Assembly (NCBI RefSeq): GCF_003945595.2
Contig: NW_024104442.1
Location: forward strand, 858,619-922,618
Source: Pipra filicauda
Lineage: Eukaryota; Chordata; Aves; Passeriformes; Pipridae
Length of the DNA: 64,000 nt
Reading direction: 5' to 3'
Position 1 is the first letter of the stretch. Every line of letters begins with the position of its first letter. This document shows, in pieces, positions 23,038 through 35,296 of this stretch. A program made the position numbers and the translations under genes. The notes beneath the pieces were generated by a model. It was given only the letters and a program-made list of their open reading frames with translations. It did not search any database and was not told the origin of the DNA.

Positions 23038-25840
23038 CCTTCTAGGCACACTGCACTGCCTGCACATGCAGGGGGCAGCAGAGGTGGGGGTGGGTTTTGC
23101 CCTCCTCCATATGTTTCAGGGAATGCTGAGCATGCCCTGGCAGCCAAGGTGGGTGTGCAGTGCCTTTGGGTTCGGTGGTTCCTCAGGCAGCCGCTCTCCT
23201 TCCCTTTGCAGTGGGTGCAGAGCAGGCTGTGCTCTCCTAGGGGACATCTGCCATGGGGTGATGGATGTCCCATGGCTGTTCTTGCTCTCTTGGCTCCTCC
23301 TGGGCAGATGGACGAGGACAGAAAGGGGTGGGAGGGCAGCTAAGATGGGACATGGCCTCGTGTCGTGGAGTGGTTGTGAAGCTTTCCCACTCCAGACATG
23401 TGTGTGCACCCTGGAGTGGAGCAGAAGCTGTGCCTGGGGGGCTTGGGGGTTGGACCTTTCCAGGGAAAAGGCACAGGCTGTGGCACAGGAGGCTCTGGGA
23501 GATGCCAGGCTGGCAGGACATGACCTGCCGTGGCAGCACTGCCAGCACCCAACCCTGCCCTGGGGTGCTCCCCTGGCCTGCCCCTGGCTCCAGGCAGCTG
23601 CTGAGAGCCTTGGCAAGTTGTCACTGTTGCTTTTGCCTCTAATGCCAATACCAGGAAGCACACTGAAATGAACTAAGATGGCTAGAGGAAAGCCAGAGTC
23701 TCTCCATGGCTCCTGCTGGAGTCACTCCCACTGGAGTGCTCAGGGCCTGAAGTGTCCCTGGATCAGCTCCGGGCTGTGAGTTGGACTGAGATGGGCACTG
23801 ATGAGCAATATACATTGAGTAAATCAATCCATACACCTGTAAAGTTGTAACTGCACCATGCATTAACAATGCAGCTTGTCCTGCTACCACTGCAAGAGAA
23901 GAGCGTCATAAAAGTTTACAGCTGCAATGGCTGGGTGGTCCTGGAAGGACAGTGGTGTTCTTTCTGCTGGTCAGTTTTTCATGGGGATGGCTCCTGGCTT
24001 TTGTTTAGTTACAGTCTGCTTTAAAGCTCCTGGTTAACAACATCTCTGCTCCTGCCAGCTCCTGGCCTGGCTGCACATCCCATTCAGGATGGCAGCACTC
24101 CCAGCAGCACAGGCACATCCAGGTCACGTCCCTGGGCTGGTCCCTCCGTGCCACGGCTGCTGTTGGCTTTGGCCCTGGCTCTGTGCCCAGCATTGCTTTC
24201 CAGGCTCTGGGGTTTTTGTGTGATGTGCCAGGCCAAGCAGAGGTGATAGTTGGCTGTCCAGGTGTCTCTGGGCATGCAGGGCTTGTAACTTGCCTAGGTT
24301 TCATCCTCTGCTCAGCCTTGCCTGAGTCTTGGATTCATCCTGCTGCAGGGGAGGATTCTGGATGCTCATCAGTCAAACATCCTGCTGTCTCTTGCCCACA
24401 GGTTTTATTGGTGTGCCTTGGTTTCCTGGCTCGTAGGTGAACTAATAAGCAACAAAGCTATTTTCTCTCTTTTTTTGTGTAAAACTGCTTCATGGATTTG
24501 ATTAGGGATTTTTTGTGTGGTGTGAAATGGTGACAGGTCACTGGAGCTGATGTGCAACCTCCCAGAGCCGCTGGAAGAGGGAGAGATTGGATGGATGAGG
24601 AAAATTAGCCCTCCTGCCTTGGACCCAGCTGTTGGGTCAGAAAAATGCTGGAAAAGGCTGGAGGGAGGTTGCACACTGTTGAGTCCTCCCTCTGTGCTAG
24701 AGCTCGTTGTCTGGAGCAGCAGGGAAGGTCCTGGAGAGCCCCAGGCACTGGGAGCAGAGGGGACAGTGCCAGCCTGGGCTGGGGGAGGCAGCTCCCTGTG
24801 AAGCCCCCAAAGTCCCTGCCTGCCACATGATGTGTGTACTGGCAAGTTTTTTCATAGCCTGGTGCTCAGAAATTGTTACATCTGCAGTTGGAGAGTTCTG
24901 CTGGGCTTTGGGGGGCTGAGATGTGTTTGGAGAGGGGAGACCCCCCCCAGCTGTGTGAGCCGCAGGAACATCCTGCAGTGCCCTGGAGGCTGCCCCAGGA
25001 CTCAGCCACTGTCACTGCTCTAGGGGGGGAAGAACACTCAGGCAAACACACTGTGGGTCACTCTGCAGCCGAGAAGTGCACGGTTTGGGAATTAATGGCA
25101 CTTTTACCAGCAGACTTTGGTGTGTGTATTCCCAGGCTGCTATTGCTCAGGGCTGGGCTGCTTTACTGGCCCAGCCCTGGTGATTGCAATCCATTACTCT
25201 TGGGGGTAATCAGGCCCTGGGGAGGATGTTTGCAATCACGAGCCCCTTTCCTTTGCCTTTTTTTTTTCCCCTTTTCTTTCCCCTGGGAGCTGCTGGAATG
25301 GAGCCGGGGCCCTGACAAATCTGTTATCTTTTACTGCATCCGTCCCCATGCAGGGTGGAGGGCAGGGCCCTGTCCCAGCAGAGCCCAGAGCTGGGGAGCT
25401 CTTGGTGGCTGCAGGAGCCAGCAGTGGCTCCACTTGTGTCTCCTCTTGTCCCTCTGAGCTGCCTCTTGCCTTTGGGATGGGTCGCTCCTGTCTCCCAGGA
25501 GCCCTGCTGCTCCTGGCACATGCCTTTCCCTAGGGAAGAGGTGTCCTTAGCAGCCTGATGACACGTCCCATGGTGCTTTCCTTGGGAATAGTTACAGCAC
25601 TCAAATGGGGAAAACAAATGTCTCCTCTTTCTTTTTTTTTAATCTGTGTTTTTTTTGAGCTGGCAGGTTAAAGAAACACTGTTAATCAGGGTGTGGGGGA
25701 AGAGCTTTGCTCAGAGTAGTGGGGCTGGTCCCTGCAGGGTTTTGCTTAGATAAGCAATTTTATCAAATCAGGGAGGATACCTGAGGCTTTGGGCTATTAA
25801 TTCTGGATTTATTCCTAATGCAGGTCAAAAAAAGATACTT

Positions 25841-25858
25841 GTGTGTGTGTGTGTGTGT
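25841..25858 (+). repeat. (GT)9 microsatellite
   Basis: Nine uninterrupted GT units. Confidence 0.95.
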
Positions 25859-26274
25859 CTCATTACCCAGCAGCTCCATGGTAAAGGAAGAACCTGAACA
25901 AACAACTGGGAAGGCAGTGAGATGCTTAGATTAGGGCAGCTGCCTGGTGAGGAAGTTTGTGCTTGTGCTTAATCAGTGATGTTGGCTGTGTGGGGCTCAG
26001 GCCTGGCCTCCTCAGCTTCTGGGCCTGTCAGGAAGAGAGATTTGGAAGCAAAACCAGTGAGAGAGACATGCATATCTCAATCTTACTTTCTAAATATGTA
26101 TTTTCTGGGTTAAAGAGGCTTTCCTGGCATTCCTTGTGCCAGGGGAATAATGTGGCTTAGACTGAGGTTTCCTGCACTTTAAGCAAGGACCCTCTTCTCT
26201 GACCTGCAACAGAGGGCAAAGGATGTTTGCCTGGCACAGGGTGGGAACCTGGGTCAGGGATCCTCACCATCACA

Positions 26275-26557
26275 AAGGCGTGTAGTGACAGGACAGGGGG
26301 GGAATGGCTTCCCACTGACAGAGTGTAGGTTTAGATTAGGTACTAGGAATAAATTCCTCTTTATGAGGTGGTGAGGCCCTGGCACAGGTTGCCCAGAGAA
26401 GCTGTGGCTGCCCCTGGATCCCTGGGAGTGTCCAAGGCCAGGTTGGATGGGGCTTGGAGCAACCTGGGCTAGTGGAAGGTGTCCCTGCCCATGGCAGGGG
26501 GTGGGATGAGATGAGCTTTGAGGTCACTCTCAACCCAAACCATCCTGAGATTCCACA
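26275..26557 (+). mobile_element. CR1 LINE 3' end
   Basis: gtagtgacaggacagg, then gttgcccagagaagctgtgg, ending at ctcaacccaaaccatcctgagattcc. 5'-truncated; same subfamily as the copy at 8.8 kb. Confidence 0.92.
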
Positions 26558-26809
26558 ATCCCCAACATGAGCAGCTGCAGGCTGGAGGGAAGGGAGGGCA
26601 GCCCTGCTTCCCTGCCAGTCCCCAGGACACCCACCACTCCCTCAGCACTGCTCTGCTCTCAGGGGAAGCTCCCAGAGGCTTGGGAAGAGGTCCCATCACC
26701 TGTTCCTGTAAGAGAAATCTCTCTGACACAGCAGAAATAAAAACAAAGAGCTCTTCTTCAGTGTTTACTTTTATTTTTAGAAGACAATAAGTGAGCGGGG
26801 CAGGCTGGG

Positions 26810-27260
26810 GGCGGAAATGGTGGCTCTGAAGTCCAGGCCCCCCCTCCGCCCTCGCCAGGAAGCTCACGCTGCACGTGCGCCCGGCTGGGATGTTTGTAGA
26901 CAAAGAGTTTCTTGATGCTTTTTTTCCTCCCCCCTACAGTTCCCTTGCCCACAGGCAAAGAGGATTTGCTGGCTGACATGCTGGAGTCTCGCAGGGAGCC
27001 GGGCTCCGGGTGCTGGGCGACTGCGGCTGTGCCAGGCTGTGCCTGTTAGCGGCCCTTTGCCTTGGGTGGTGGGAGAGCTTCCCAATTTTTCTGTTTTCTT
27101 GGATCCGGGAATTCAGTCGTTGCTGTGTGGTGCTGGTGGTGTTGAGAACAGGAGGCTGAGGTGGCTCCCACATCCCTCCATCCTTCCTTGGCTCGACCGA
27201 CCTGGACGGAGCTGGCGCTTCCCGGCTCAGCTGCTGCCCGGCTCAGTGCCCTGCGAGTGC
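26810..27260. other. CpG-enriched stretch
   Basis: CpG is more frequent than in the flanks (ctccgccctcgcc, cacgtgcgcccgg, gctcgaccgacc). It is weaker than the blocks at 55.4-57.8 kb. Could be a small CpG island or a GC-rich exon with its flanks. Confidence 0.35.
26940..27049 (+). CDS. candidate terminal exon, unidentified
   Basis: A pyrimidine tract (gctttttttcctcccccctacag) precedes an open frame whose clearest part reads PLPTGKEDLLADMLESRREP and which reaches TAG at 27047-27049. A second acceptor (cccacag, exon from 26955) would keep the same frame. No polyadenylation signal is obvious after the stop, no upstream partner exon was found, and no protein family is recognised. It lies in a CpG-enriched stretch. 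A chance frame is possible. Confidence 0.2.
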
Positions 27261-30200
27261 CCTGGTGCAGGATGAGTACGTAGCCCAGTTTCTCTTCCTC
27301 CTTTGCTGTGCCTCTTGGGGTGCCAGGATGTCCCTGGTGAGCGACAGGACTCTGCCACAGCCTGTCACTGCGATAGGTGTTCGTGTGCGGCTCCTTTTGT
27401 CTGCTCTGGCCAGGAACTGCCAACAGCTCGTGTGATGCCCCTTTTCTTCTTCCACCAAGGAGAGATGCTGTGAAAAACCAAGCTGAAAACCAAGGAATAT
27501 TATTCTCCTTGTCATGCCAGTGAATGGGGCTGTGGTTGGACCAGGTTGTTGGATAGATATCCCAGTTGGCTGCTCCAGGACCGTGTGCTCCTCGGGGAGC
27601 CGTGCTCTGTGCAGGGACACACGGCCTCCTGGTGCCCTGTTTGGAGCTGTGTGAGTTATGGTGCTTGCTTTCCTTGGGGGTTGGAGTTCTCTCTGTGTCT
27701 GTGGTGTCTCTCCTGTTTCTGTGGCAAAGGAACCCGATGTGAAGCAGCCCCTGGGCTGTGGGCAGGTGCTGTAGTGATGGGCAGATGCCCCTCGTAGGGG
27801 TCATGTCCTGCCATGGTGCTGGGGACACTCTGTAGCCAGGGCTGTGGCTGGTTCATGGGCAGATAGCATTTGTGTTTGCGCATAAAGCAGCATGCAAAGG
27901 CTCTTTCATAGAGCCTGTGACTGTCATAGTGTGGCACAATCCCTGCTCTCCATGGTCTGGTCCCCTTGCAGAGCTCCAGCTGGAATCTGCAACCTCTGGA
28001 GCCAGTGGTCAAAGCAAAGGGCTGTCTGCTTTTGTGAAGAGGAGGAGGGCATGGCTGCTGGCTGGGAATGAAATGGAAGAGCTGCTGCTATTGTGGGGAG
28101 CTGGGGATGCAGCCCACCCTGCCCTGCATCTACCGGGGTGTGACCGACAGCTGCCCACCCAAACGGGTGCCTGGGATGGCCTGGCCTAACCTGCATCCAG
28201 AGAGACTCTGTCTTGCCTTGAATGAGCTTTCTCCATCCCCTCGAGTTGGCAGGGAAGGGAGCAGCTTGTTCCTGAGTGCTTGCCAATCCTAACAGAGAGT
28301 GTTTTACATGGACTCTGTGGCAATCCCAGTTCGTGCTGGGCAGCAGCATGGAGGGGAGCTGGAGAGGAGCAGGGCCGTGTCCCCCCTGCCGTGGCAGGAC
28401 TGGGGGGGTGGCCGGCAGCCTTTGGCAGTTATCAGCTCCCCCTCTGAGCTCCTTTGCCTCGGAGGGATGTGGGGTTAATCCCTCTTCGTGGACCCCAGCC
28501 CATCCCCTGTGCTGGTCCTGCTCCATTCCTGGGGGGTGTAACCCACAGCAGACCAGCAGCTTTCTCAACCCAAAGCTTCCCTGATCACAAAGCCCAGCCC
28601 AAGGGGTAAAGCACTCTAAAGGTTGTGTGTGCAGCACTGCCTGGCTGATCTCTTCCCTCTCTGCTGTGGGTGCTGAGGGGACGCTGTGTTGTTCAGTCCC
28701 ATGAGTAGTGTGTCCATGTCCCTCCCTGTGGGCAAGTGCAGCTCTGCTCCCTCCCTGAGCTGGGGTAGACTTTATAACTCCCAGCAGTCCTCTGCCAGCT
28801 CCCCACCCTGAGCTGGCTGTGGCTATGGTAAGAGTTTATGGCATCGCTCTTATTCCATGTGCAGCATTCGCCTGAACATTTCTCCTTATTTTGTTCTCAT
28901 CCTTATCTTTCCCAGGTGCCTGCTATTGGAAAGGGGGGGGGATTTGGCAGCTTGGGCAGCCCCTTCAAGGGCTGCAGGGCTGTGTTGGGCAGGTGACATC
29001 AGAGCTGTCCCTGCCTGGGGACACAGGGCTGCTCCCTGGCTCTGGTATTGTGGGGCTCGTGGGTTCCCCTCGTGCCTGATGAGGTACCAAGCTTTCCCAT
29101 CTTACCTGGCACCAGCAAAGGGGTGGCTGGGGGGTGTGTGGGCAGGGACTGGGAGTCCCTGTGCCAGCTGCTCTGGATCAGGGGGCTGCAGAGCCTGGCA
29201 CAGCTGCTTCTCCCCCTCCGATCTGAGCAGTGACTGGGAGACTCTCGCCTCCTCCTCATTAAGTGCTGATTTGGTGGCACATGCAATAGTTAAGGGCACA
29301 AAACTCTTTCAGTGACTATGAATTGAAAGCAAGAGCAGACAAACAAAACCAACCCAAGTTCCCAGGAATTCCTGAATGGTCTGTATTTGCTCTTGGCAAA
29401 AGGGGATTTTCTCCCCTTTCCTCTGGAGGAACGTGCTGAAGCCGTTTATTTCCACACTGCTTGGCTGGGACCATTTTATGCAAAGGAGTCAAAATCACTA
29501 ATGTAAAAACAAGGGGTTGCCAGGCCAGTGATCCTCACTCTGCAAATACTGCACAAGATTTGGCTAAAAATGGAATGACTAGACAGTGTAGGAGCCAAAC
29601 CTTCTTTTGAGAGAAGACGAGTGTGCTGTCCCTGTAAGGGGTCCTGTGTGGGCTGTGGGTTTGCATCTCTGGCTGTCAGTGCTGATGTCCTGGTGTATGG
29701 AATAAATCCTCTTCTGGGAAGCAGCTGCCACAAGACCATGGGACCAAACCTGCAATGAGCATCATTTTGGTCCTGTGCACGTCTGGAGAGTTTTACTCTG
29801 TCTGACAGAATGATCCCCCAGGCCTAGTGGCAGCACTGGAAAAATGGAAGGAGTAATCCAGGTTTGCTGCTGTTCAGCTCTGTCCTGCAGTGACAATAAC
29901 AGGGAGCTTTTTCCAACTCAGTTTGTGTCCAAGTAGACTCTCTGCAGAGGGAAAAGGCCAGGTGCCTTTCAGGAGTCAGGAGCTCATAGCTCCCTGGATG
30001 TCCTTTCTTCCAGCTCATGGAGGAAGAGGAGTCTTGACCCAGGGACTGTGTCTGCTCACTATGGGTGCCTGGACAAGTTTCAGAGAGCAAACCCATGGCC
30101 AGAGATGTTGGCAAGACAAGAAGCAGCTCCTTCTGTGTCTGTCCTTAGAGGGCAAACCCCCGTTTTCTTTCCATTCAGTGAGAATTTCAATGGCACTGTT

Positions 30201-30519
30201 CTGACTGCTAAAACCTGGTTTGGCATGGACTGAGGAGGAGTGCTGGGAACTGCTCCTTCCAGCCCCCGGGTGCTGTGGTTCCCTATGCACAGCCACCAAT
30301 GGGTTTTGAAGTGCTCAGCACTCACAGAAGCCCCATCTGTGGCTGTGGTGTCAGTCCCTGGCACTGCAGCAGTGAGCCCTGCTCGGCTGTGTTACCACGT
30401 GGGAAGGGGTTTGCCCTCAGGTGGGCTCTTCATGGGGTGCTGGTGACAGGACAGAGGTAGACAGCACAAACTAAAGCACAGGGAATTGCACTTAATCCAC
30501 CAAAAATGCTCTTTTACTG
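27050..30519. other. unique sequence, no supported gene
   Basis: The minus strand is open for 260 codons at 27046-27828 with no recognisable domain. At 28.77-28.83 kb an acceptor-like and a donor-like site (ATG/GTAAGAG) flank a short frame, not accepted. Nothing else seen. Confidence 0.45.
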
Positions 30520-30662
30520 GGTTAGTCTGCCCAGAGAGGTTGTGGAGTCTCCAGCCTTGGAAATGTTCAGAACTGAAGTAGAAGCCGTCCTGGGCACCTG
30601 GCTGGGAAGTGTTTGGACTGGGTGATCTCCAGAGGTTCCTCACCACCCTCAACCATAGCATG
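30520..30662 (+). mobile_element. older CR1 3' end
   Basis: gtctgcccagagaggttgtggagtctccagcc, then ggactgggtgatctccagaggttcc, ending in caccctcaacca. The sequence is the older CR1 tail type (gatctccagaggt) and is more diverged than the other copies. Confidence 0.85.
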
Positions 30663-30774
30663 GTCTTCATTCCTGAAGCACCAGGTGAAGGTTTTTCCTA
30701 TGACTGCCACTGTTTAAGGAACATTTCCAGCTGCATCGGCTCTTCCCCAACTTCCTTCCCTGCCTCAGGACCTG

Positions 30775-31272
30775 GGGCTCCTGGTCAATGGCAAGTTGAA
30801 TATGAGTTGGCAGTGCCCTGGCAGCCCAAAGGGCCAACCATGTCCTGGGGGGCATCAGGCACAGCATCACTGAGGGAGGGCGGGGGATTGTCCTGCTCTG
30901 CTCTGTCCTGGGGGCAGTTTGGGGCAGCACAGTGTCAGAAGGATCTAAAGCTGTTGGAGAGTGTCCAAAGGAGGGACATGAGGATGGGGAAGGGTCTGGA
31001 GAGGAAGCTACAGGAGGAGCTGCTGAGAGCACTTGGCTTGTTCAGCTGGAGGAGATGGAGCACAGACCTCATCGGGGTCTGCAGCTTCCCCATGAGGGAC
31101 AGCTCTGAGCTCTGCTCCCTGTGAGCAGTGACAGGACCCAGGGAACGGCTGGAGCTGTGTCAGGGCAGGCTCAGGTTGGATCTCAGGAAAAGGTTCTTCC
31201 TCCCGAGGGTGGTTGGGCACTGACCAGGCTCCCCAGGGCAGTGGGCACAGCCCCAAGGCTGCCAGAGTTGTC
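30775..31272 (+). mobile_element. CR1 LINE fragment without tail
   Basis: Body of the 14.85-kb type in plus orientation: gttggcagtgccctggcagcc, ggggggcatcaggcacagcatcactg, gagtgtccaaaggagggacatgagg, ggctggagctgtgtcagggc, ggttgggcactgaccaggc. It stops at gccccaaggctgccagag, about 130 bases short of the expected 3' end, so the tail has been lost. Confidence 0.92.
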
Positions 31273-31841
31273 CTGTGCATTTTGCCTTTTAAATTCTTGC
31301 AATCTGCATCTCTTGAGTGTGCAAAAGTTCCTTCTTTGTCAAAAATGTCCTGCTTCCCCTGTACTTCAGGAGCCCAAGGATGCCTCAGGTTTGTGTCAGC
31401 TTTCCAGGAAAACTAGGGAAGAGCATCCCTTGGCTAAGAGGTGCTTAGAAAGTGAGGGAGGAAAGCAGTTTCATAATTAGCTGCCTAACCCTACCCTAAC
31501 TCCTGCTGCTGCTGTGTGAGGGCGAGCAGGAGGGACATAGGTGACAGTTACCTTTTGCAGGTCATTTAAAGGTAAACAAAGAGCTGCTCTGCAGGCTCGA
31601 CTTCCCAATCCCTAATTTGTCCGAGTGACTCTTAACACTGAGTAATGAACGGGACGATTTGTCCAGTGCTGAAGGGCAAACCCCATTAGCTGTGTTGTAA
31701 TAAAATTTCCCTGACACCTTTCCCCGTATCAGACACAGATCCATAACTACTTGGCTGAGGTTGCAGTCTCCAATTTACAACCAGAAAAATATTTCTGGTT
31801 GAAACTGGGGTTTTCAGGCTTCCACCTCTCAGTTGTCAGAG
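31273..31841. other. unique AT-richer sequence
   Basis: No gene seen. A telomere-like taaccctaccctaac stretch at about 31485-31500 is only two to three imperfect units. Confidence 0.45.
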
Positions 31842-31905
31842 AGTCATAGAAGGGTTTGGGTTGGAAGAATCCTTAAAGATCATCTCATTCTATTCTCTAC
31901 CTGGA
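31842..31905 (-). mobile_element. tail-only CR1 fragment
   Basis: gagtcatagaagggtttgggttggaagaatccttaaagatcatctc is the reverse complement of a CR1 3' terminus. Confidence 0.85.
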
Positions 31906-33269
31906 TTTTGTAAGATTTTCTGAGGGTTAATAATTTTTGGGAGATGCTTTTTCCTGCCTTGGCAGCCCCAGCTGGGCCAGGAGTGAGGGAATCAGGTCAC
32001 TTGGTTGTGAGCATTAATACGAATTCAGTCCTGGAGCAGGGTTCCTGATGAGCAAGTGTGACTGAGGGTGCAATTCAAATATTCCTTTTGCATCAGAGTC
32101 CAGCTCAAGTGAAGCAAAATAATGAGTTGCAAATCATTTTCTCTGTTGTATGTTTTCCCCCCACAAATTGCCTTTGAATATAAATGCTGGAGCAGACAGC
32201 AGCTCCACTGTGGAGACTGAGGCCAGGCTGAGATTGTCTGAAATTCAGTGATGCTGAAAGCTGGCAGCTGCCTTTTCCTGTCTGCCACAGGGTAAATGTG
32301 CAACAGGCAGGTGAGTGACAGGCACGTTGGGGGCTAAAAGCACTGGTGTCATGAGCTTGGAACAGAGGAAAATGGAGCAATGTTGTGATACGGCACAAAA
32401 AGCACTGAGAGGCCTCTCTTTAGTGGGTGGATTTTTCCTCTCTTCTCCCTAATGGAGGAAGAGTTTATTCTGAAGCTTTCTCTCCTAATAGCTTTGGGCA
32501 CTTCCCTGTGGTGCCTGGGTTTTGCTATCAGAAGCAGCAGTGAGCATCCTGCCAGGCCTGGGGGGCACAGCCCCATAGGCTCACGAGTGCTGTGTGTCCT
32601 GGAGCATTGGCTGCTCCCCTTGGGCAGCAAAGCCCTCGTCCCACAACAGTGTCTGCTCATGGTCTCACCCCATTGATTCCTTTTCCTTCCCATCTCCATG
32701 TTGTTCTCTGTAGTGCCAGGCTGGCCTAGAGCCAGGACAGCCTGGATATGCTGGTTTTTTCCCCACAGTGTCACTGATTCACACCAGTTCCCACTCCTGA
32801 GGGAGGGTTTCTCTTTCCCCAGTAGTTCACCCTTGTGCCTTGGCTTCCAAATGGGGCACGTCCCCTCCCCCACAGCCCAGGCTGCAGGATAACGAGCATG
32901 TGGCCCTGTAATTGATAAATTATCGTCAGTATGGCAGCAAGTAAATGTGTTGGGCACTCTTGCCAAGCCAGGCATATTTGCTGGGGTCAGGAGGAGGCAC
33001 TAATAAATTTTGGCTGCTACTGCCAATTACAGTGGAGGAAGGATATATGAAAGTAAAAGCCCGTAGTTCTTACTCACACATTTCCTTTTCACTGCTGAGT
33101 AAGAAATTAATGTAATCCATTAGCTAATGCAATCCATCATCAATCCAGTGACTGGTAATCATCCTGACAGAGGACAGCACATCCTGCTTTAATGTCGGAG
33201 CAAGGAAGGGAGGTTTGCCTCCCCCCAGAGTGTGCTGTCACACCAGTGTGCTCAGGCTCATGGCTGCTG
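31906..33269. other. unique sequence with AT-rich patches
   Basis: No gene supported. A 20-bp segment at 32291-32310 lies between a strong acceptor (cctgtctgccacag) and a strong donor (CAG/GTGAGTGA), but fits no neighbour by phase. The block at 33.06-33.18 kb is listed separately. Confidence 0.45.
33060..33180. promoter_or_regulatory. AT-rich block with repeated homeodomain-like sites
   Basis: Near-repeats atgtaatccatt, atgcaatccatc and catcaatccag follow each other at about 33110-33152 and include TAATCC (OTX/PITX type), TTAGCTAATGCAA and ATCAATCC. Regulatory function is inferred from motif clustering. Confidence 0.3.
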
Positions 33270-33535
33270 GGATCATGGAATCATGGAGTGGTTTGGGTTG
33301 GAAGGGACCTTAAAGCTCATCCAGTCCCACCCCCTGCCATGGGCAGGGACACCTTCCACTGTCCCAGGTTGCTCCAAGCCCCGTCCAACCTGGCCTTGGA
33401 CACTTCCAGGGATGGGGCAGCCACAGCTTCTCTGGGCAATCTGTGCCAGGGCCTCGCCACCCTCACAGCCAACAATTGCTTCCCAATATCCAGCATAAAC
33501 CTTCCATCCTTAAGCTTGGGGCCATTAAGATCCTT
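33270..33535 (-). mobile_element. CR1 LINE 3' end
   Basis: Starts gatcatggaatcatggagtggtttgggttgg and carries ctcatccagtcccaccccctgcc, ggttgctccaagccccgtcc and gcttctctgggcaatctgtgcc. 5'-truncated. Forms an inverted pair with the copy at 34.96-35.30 kb. Confidence 0.93.
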
Positions 33536-34959
33536 TAAACTGAGCTCATTGCTCAGACCTGAGGGGTGGGATGAGCTGAAGCCGCTGGGTGGGACAGTGC
33601 TGGACCAGACATTTCTGGGGTTCTTGGCCCCATTTGAGTGGGAAGTGACTGTTCTCCTGTGCTGGGCACGTGGCTGTTCTCCTGTGCTGGGCTCGAGTGT
33701 CACTCCCCTCTCTGTTATGAGCTGAGGATGTCCCACGCTCTGTCCAGCTCCATGCTGGGCAGGCTCTCTTTGTCTCTCTCCCTCCCATTGGCACAGGCTG
33801 GCACTGCTGGAGCACGGGTATCTGCATGCTGGACCGTGGTCTCTTGGCTGCCTGGAGCCCAGGAGGAGCTGCTGTGGCCCCTGAGGCGAGGGGCAGGATG
33901 GACCTTGCCAAAGAGGGAGTCAAGGCTGGACCATGTTCCCCATCTCTCACTCCCTGATGGCTGGTTGAAAAGATGTGCTGGTTTTGGGGAAGCCAAGCTG
34001 ACATCTGGCCTGCCAGTGTGAGCATTCAGCATGCACCGTGCCTTAGTTCCATTTTCATGTTTCAGGGAGAAATATGGGAGAGACTGGAGGGAGAGGCTGT
34101 GCCTCACCGTGCCAAGGAGCAGTAGGTGCCAGGGCTGGGGGCTTCCAGCCTGTCCCCGTGTTTCAGTGTTTTCATACAGCCTGACAAACACCTCCTGGCA
34201 TCACAGCACTCCTGGGAAGTGCTGGGAGCCGTTGGGATTGTTGGGCAGTTGTAGTTTTTAATTGGAGCAATGCCCTGTGAACTGGCTGTGACTGAGGAAG
34301 GTATGAGTGACAGTGGTGAGAACCAGGTACTATCACAGCTGAGGTTTCACTGCAGCAGTGGTTAAATACATCTGTTTAATCTCTGTCCATTATGTCAGTG
34401 TTCCAGAGCGAGTGCTGTGTAAGGAAAACAATTCTTCCTGATTCCCTTTATATTTGGTCTTGTTTTTCACATTAAGTTGCAGGGAGGGCTTGCCTTTCCA
34501 GGGAGGATCCCTTGGGAAGCCTGTGCTGGGCTGAGCTGTCCTGGCTGTGCAACAGCCACCAGTGGCCACTGCTAGATGCTTCCCACCTGTGAGATCTGAG
34601 CTGAGATCCCTGGAGTGATCCCAGGGGTGTGGAGTGAACACAGTGCATGTGCTGGTGTGTGACAGGGGCAGAAGTGAGGACAGGAGGTAGGAGGGCTGCT
34701 CTCACCCCAGAGCTGGGGAATGAAGGAAGTGGGATAAAACCTCTTGCCCTTGGGGGTTTGTTTTTCTGCATATGGAAATCATTACTGGCAGGGATGTGAG
34801 GTGCAAGTGCTGGAGAGGGACAGGATGGACCAGGCCCGAGGGCAGGAGTGCAGGCTCTGCTTGGTTTACTCCCCTGAGGGAGCACTTTGGAATCCTTGGC
34901 TTTCTGCCAGTCTGGGGGCAAAAGAAAAACGGATGATAAATGGATTGAAGCTGGGATGT
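33536..34959. other. unique spacer between two inverted CR1 copies
   Basis: No gene supported. Contains the 25-bp tandem duplication at 33649-33698. Confidence 0.45.
33649..33698 (+). repeat. 25-bp tandem duplication, two units
   Basis: ctgttctcctgtgctgggcacgtgg is followed directly by a second unit that differs only near its end (ctcgagt). Confidence 0.9.
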
Positions 34960-35296
34960 GTCAAACCCTACAAGAGGAGAGGCTACACGAGAGCTGCAGA
35001 GGGACTTTTGATAAGGGTGAGTAGTGATAGAACAAAGGGGAATGGCTTCCAACTGCCAGAGGGCAGAGTTAGTTGGGATACTGGGAACAAGTTCTCCCCT
35101 GTGAGGGTGGGGAGGCCCTGGCACAGATTGCCCAGAGAAGCTGTGGCTGCCCCATCCCTGGAAGTGTCCAAGGCCAGGTTGGACGGGGCTTGGAGCAACC
35201 TGGGCTAGTGGAAGGTGACTCTTCTCATGACAGGGGGTGGAACTGGATGGTCTTTAAGGTCCCTTCCAACACAAATCACTGCATGATTCTGTGAAA
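34960..35296 (+). mobile_element. CR1 LINE 3' end
   Basis: Contains gagaggctacacgagagctgcagagg, gattgcccagagaagctgtgg and ggttggacggggcttggagc, ending in ccttccaacacaaatcactgcatgattctgtg. Tail intact, 5'-truncated. Confidence 0.93.

Larger units (their letters stand above)
19663..26274. other. unique sequence with a local 125-bp duplication
   Basis: No gene supported. Holds the two related 125-bp copies, a short hairpin and a (GT)9 tract listed separately. A frame at 21331-21597 runs into a donor-like CCCAA/GTGAGT but has only a weak acceptor, and a second frame is open over the same bases, so it was not called. Overlapping frames at 23.1-23.7 kb are GC-rich noise. Confidence 0.45.

Noticed and set aside
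27046..27828. 260-codon minus-strand frame
   Set aside because: Composition is low-complexity and charged without any recognisable motif, and no splice or promoter context supports it. Conservation data could revive it.
31485..31500. Interstitial telomeric repeat (taaccctaccctaac)
   Set aside because: Only two to three imperfect units, within chance expectation.
32291..32310. 20-base segment between a strong acceptor and a strong donor
   Set aside because: Using it in frame would put a stop codon at the join with the candidate exon at 36686.
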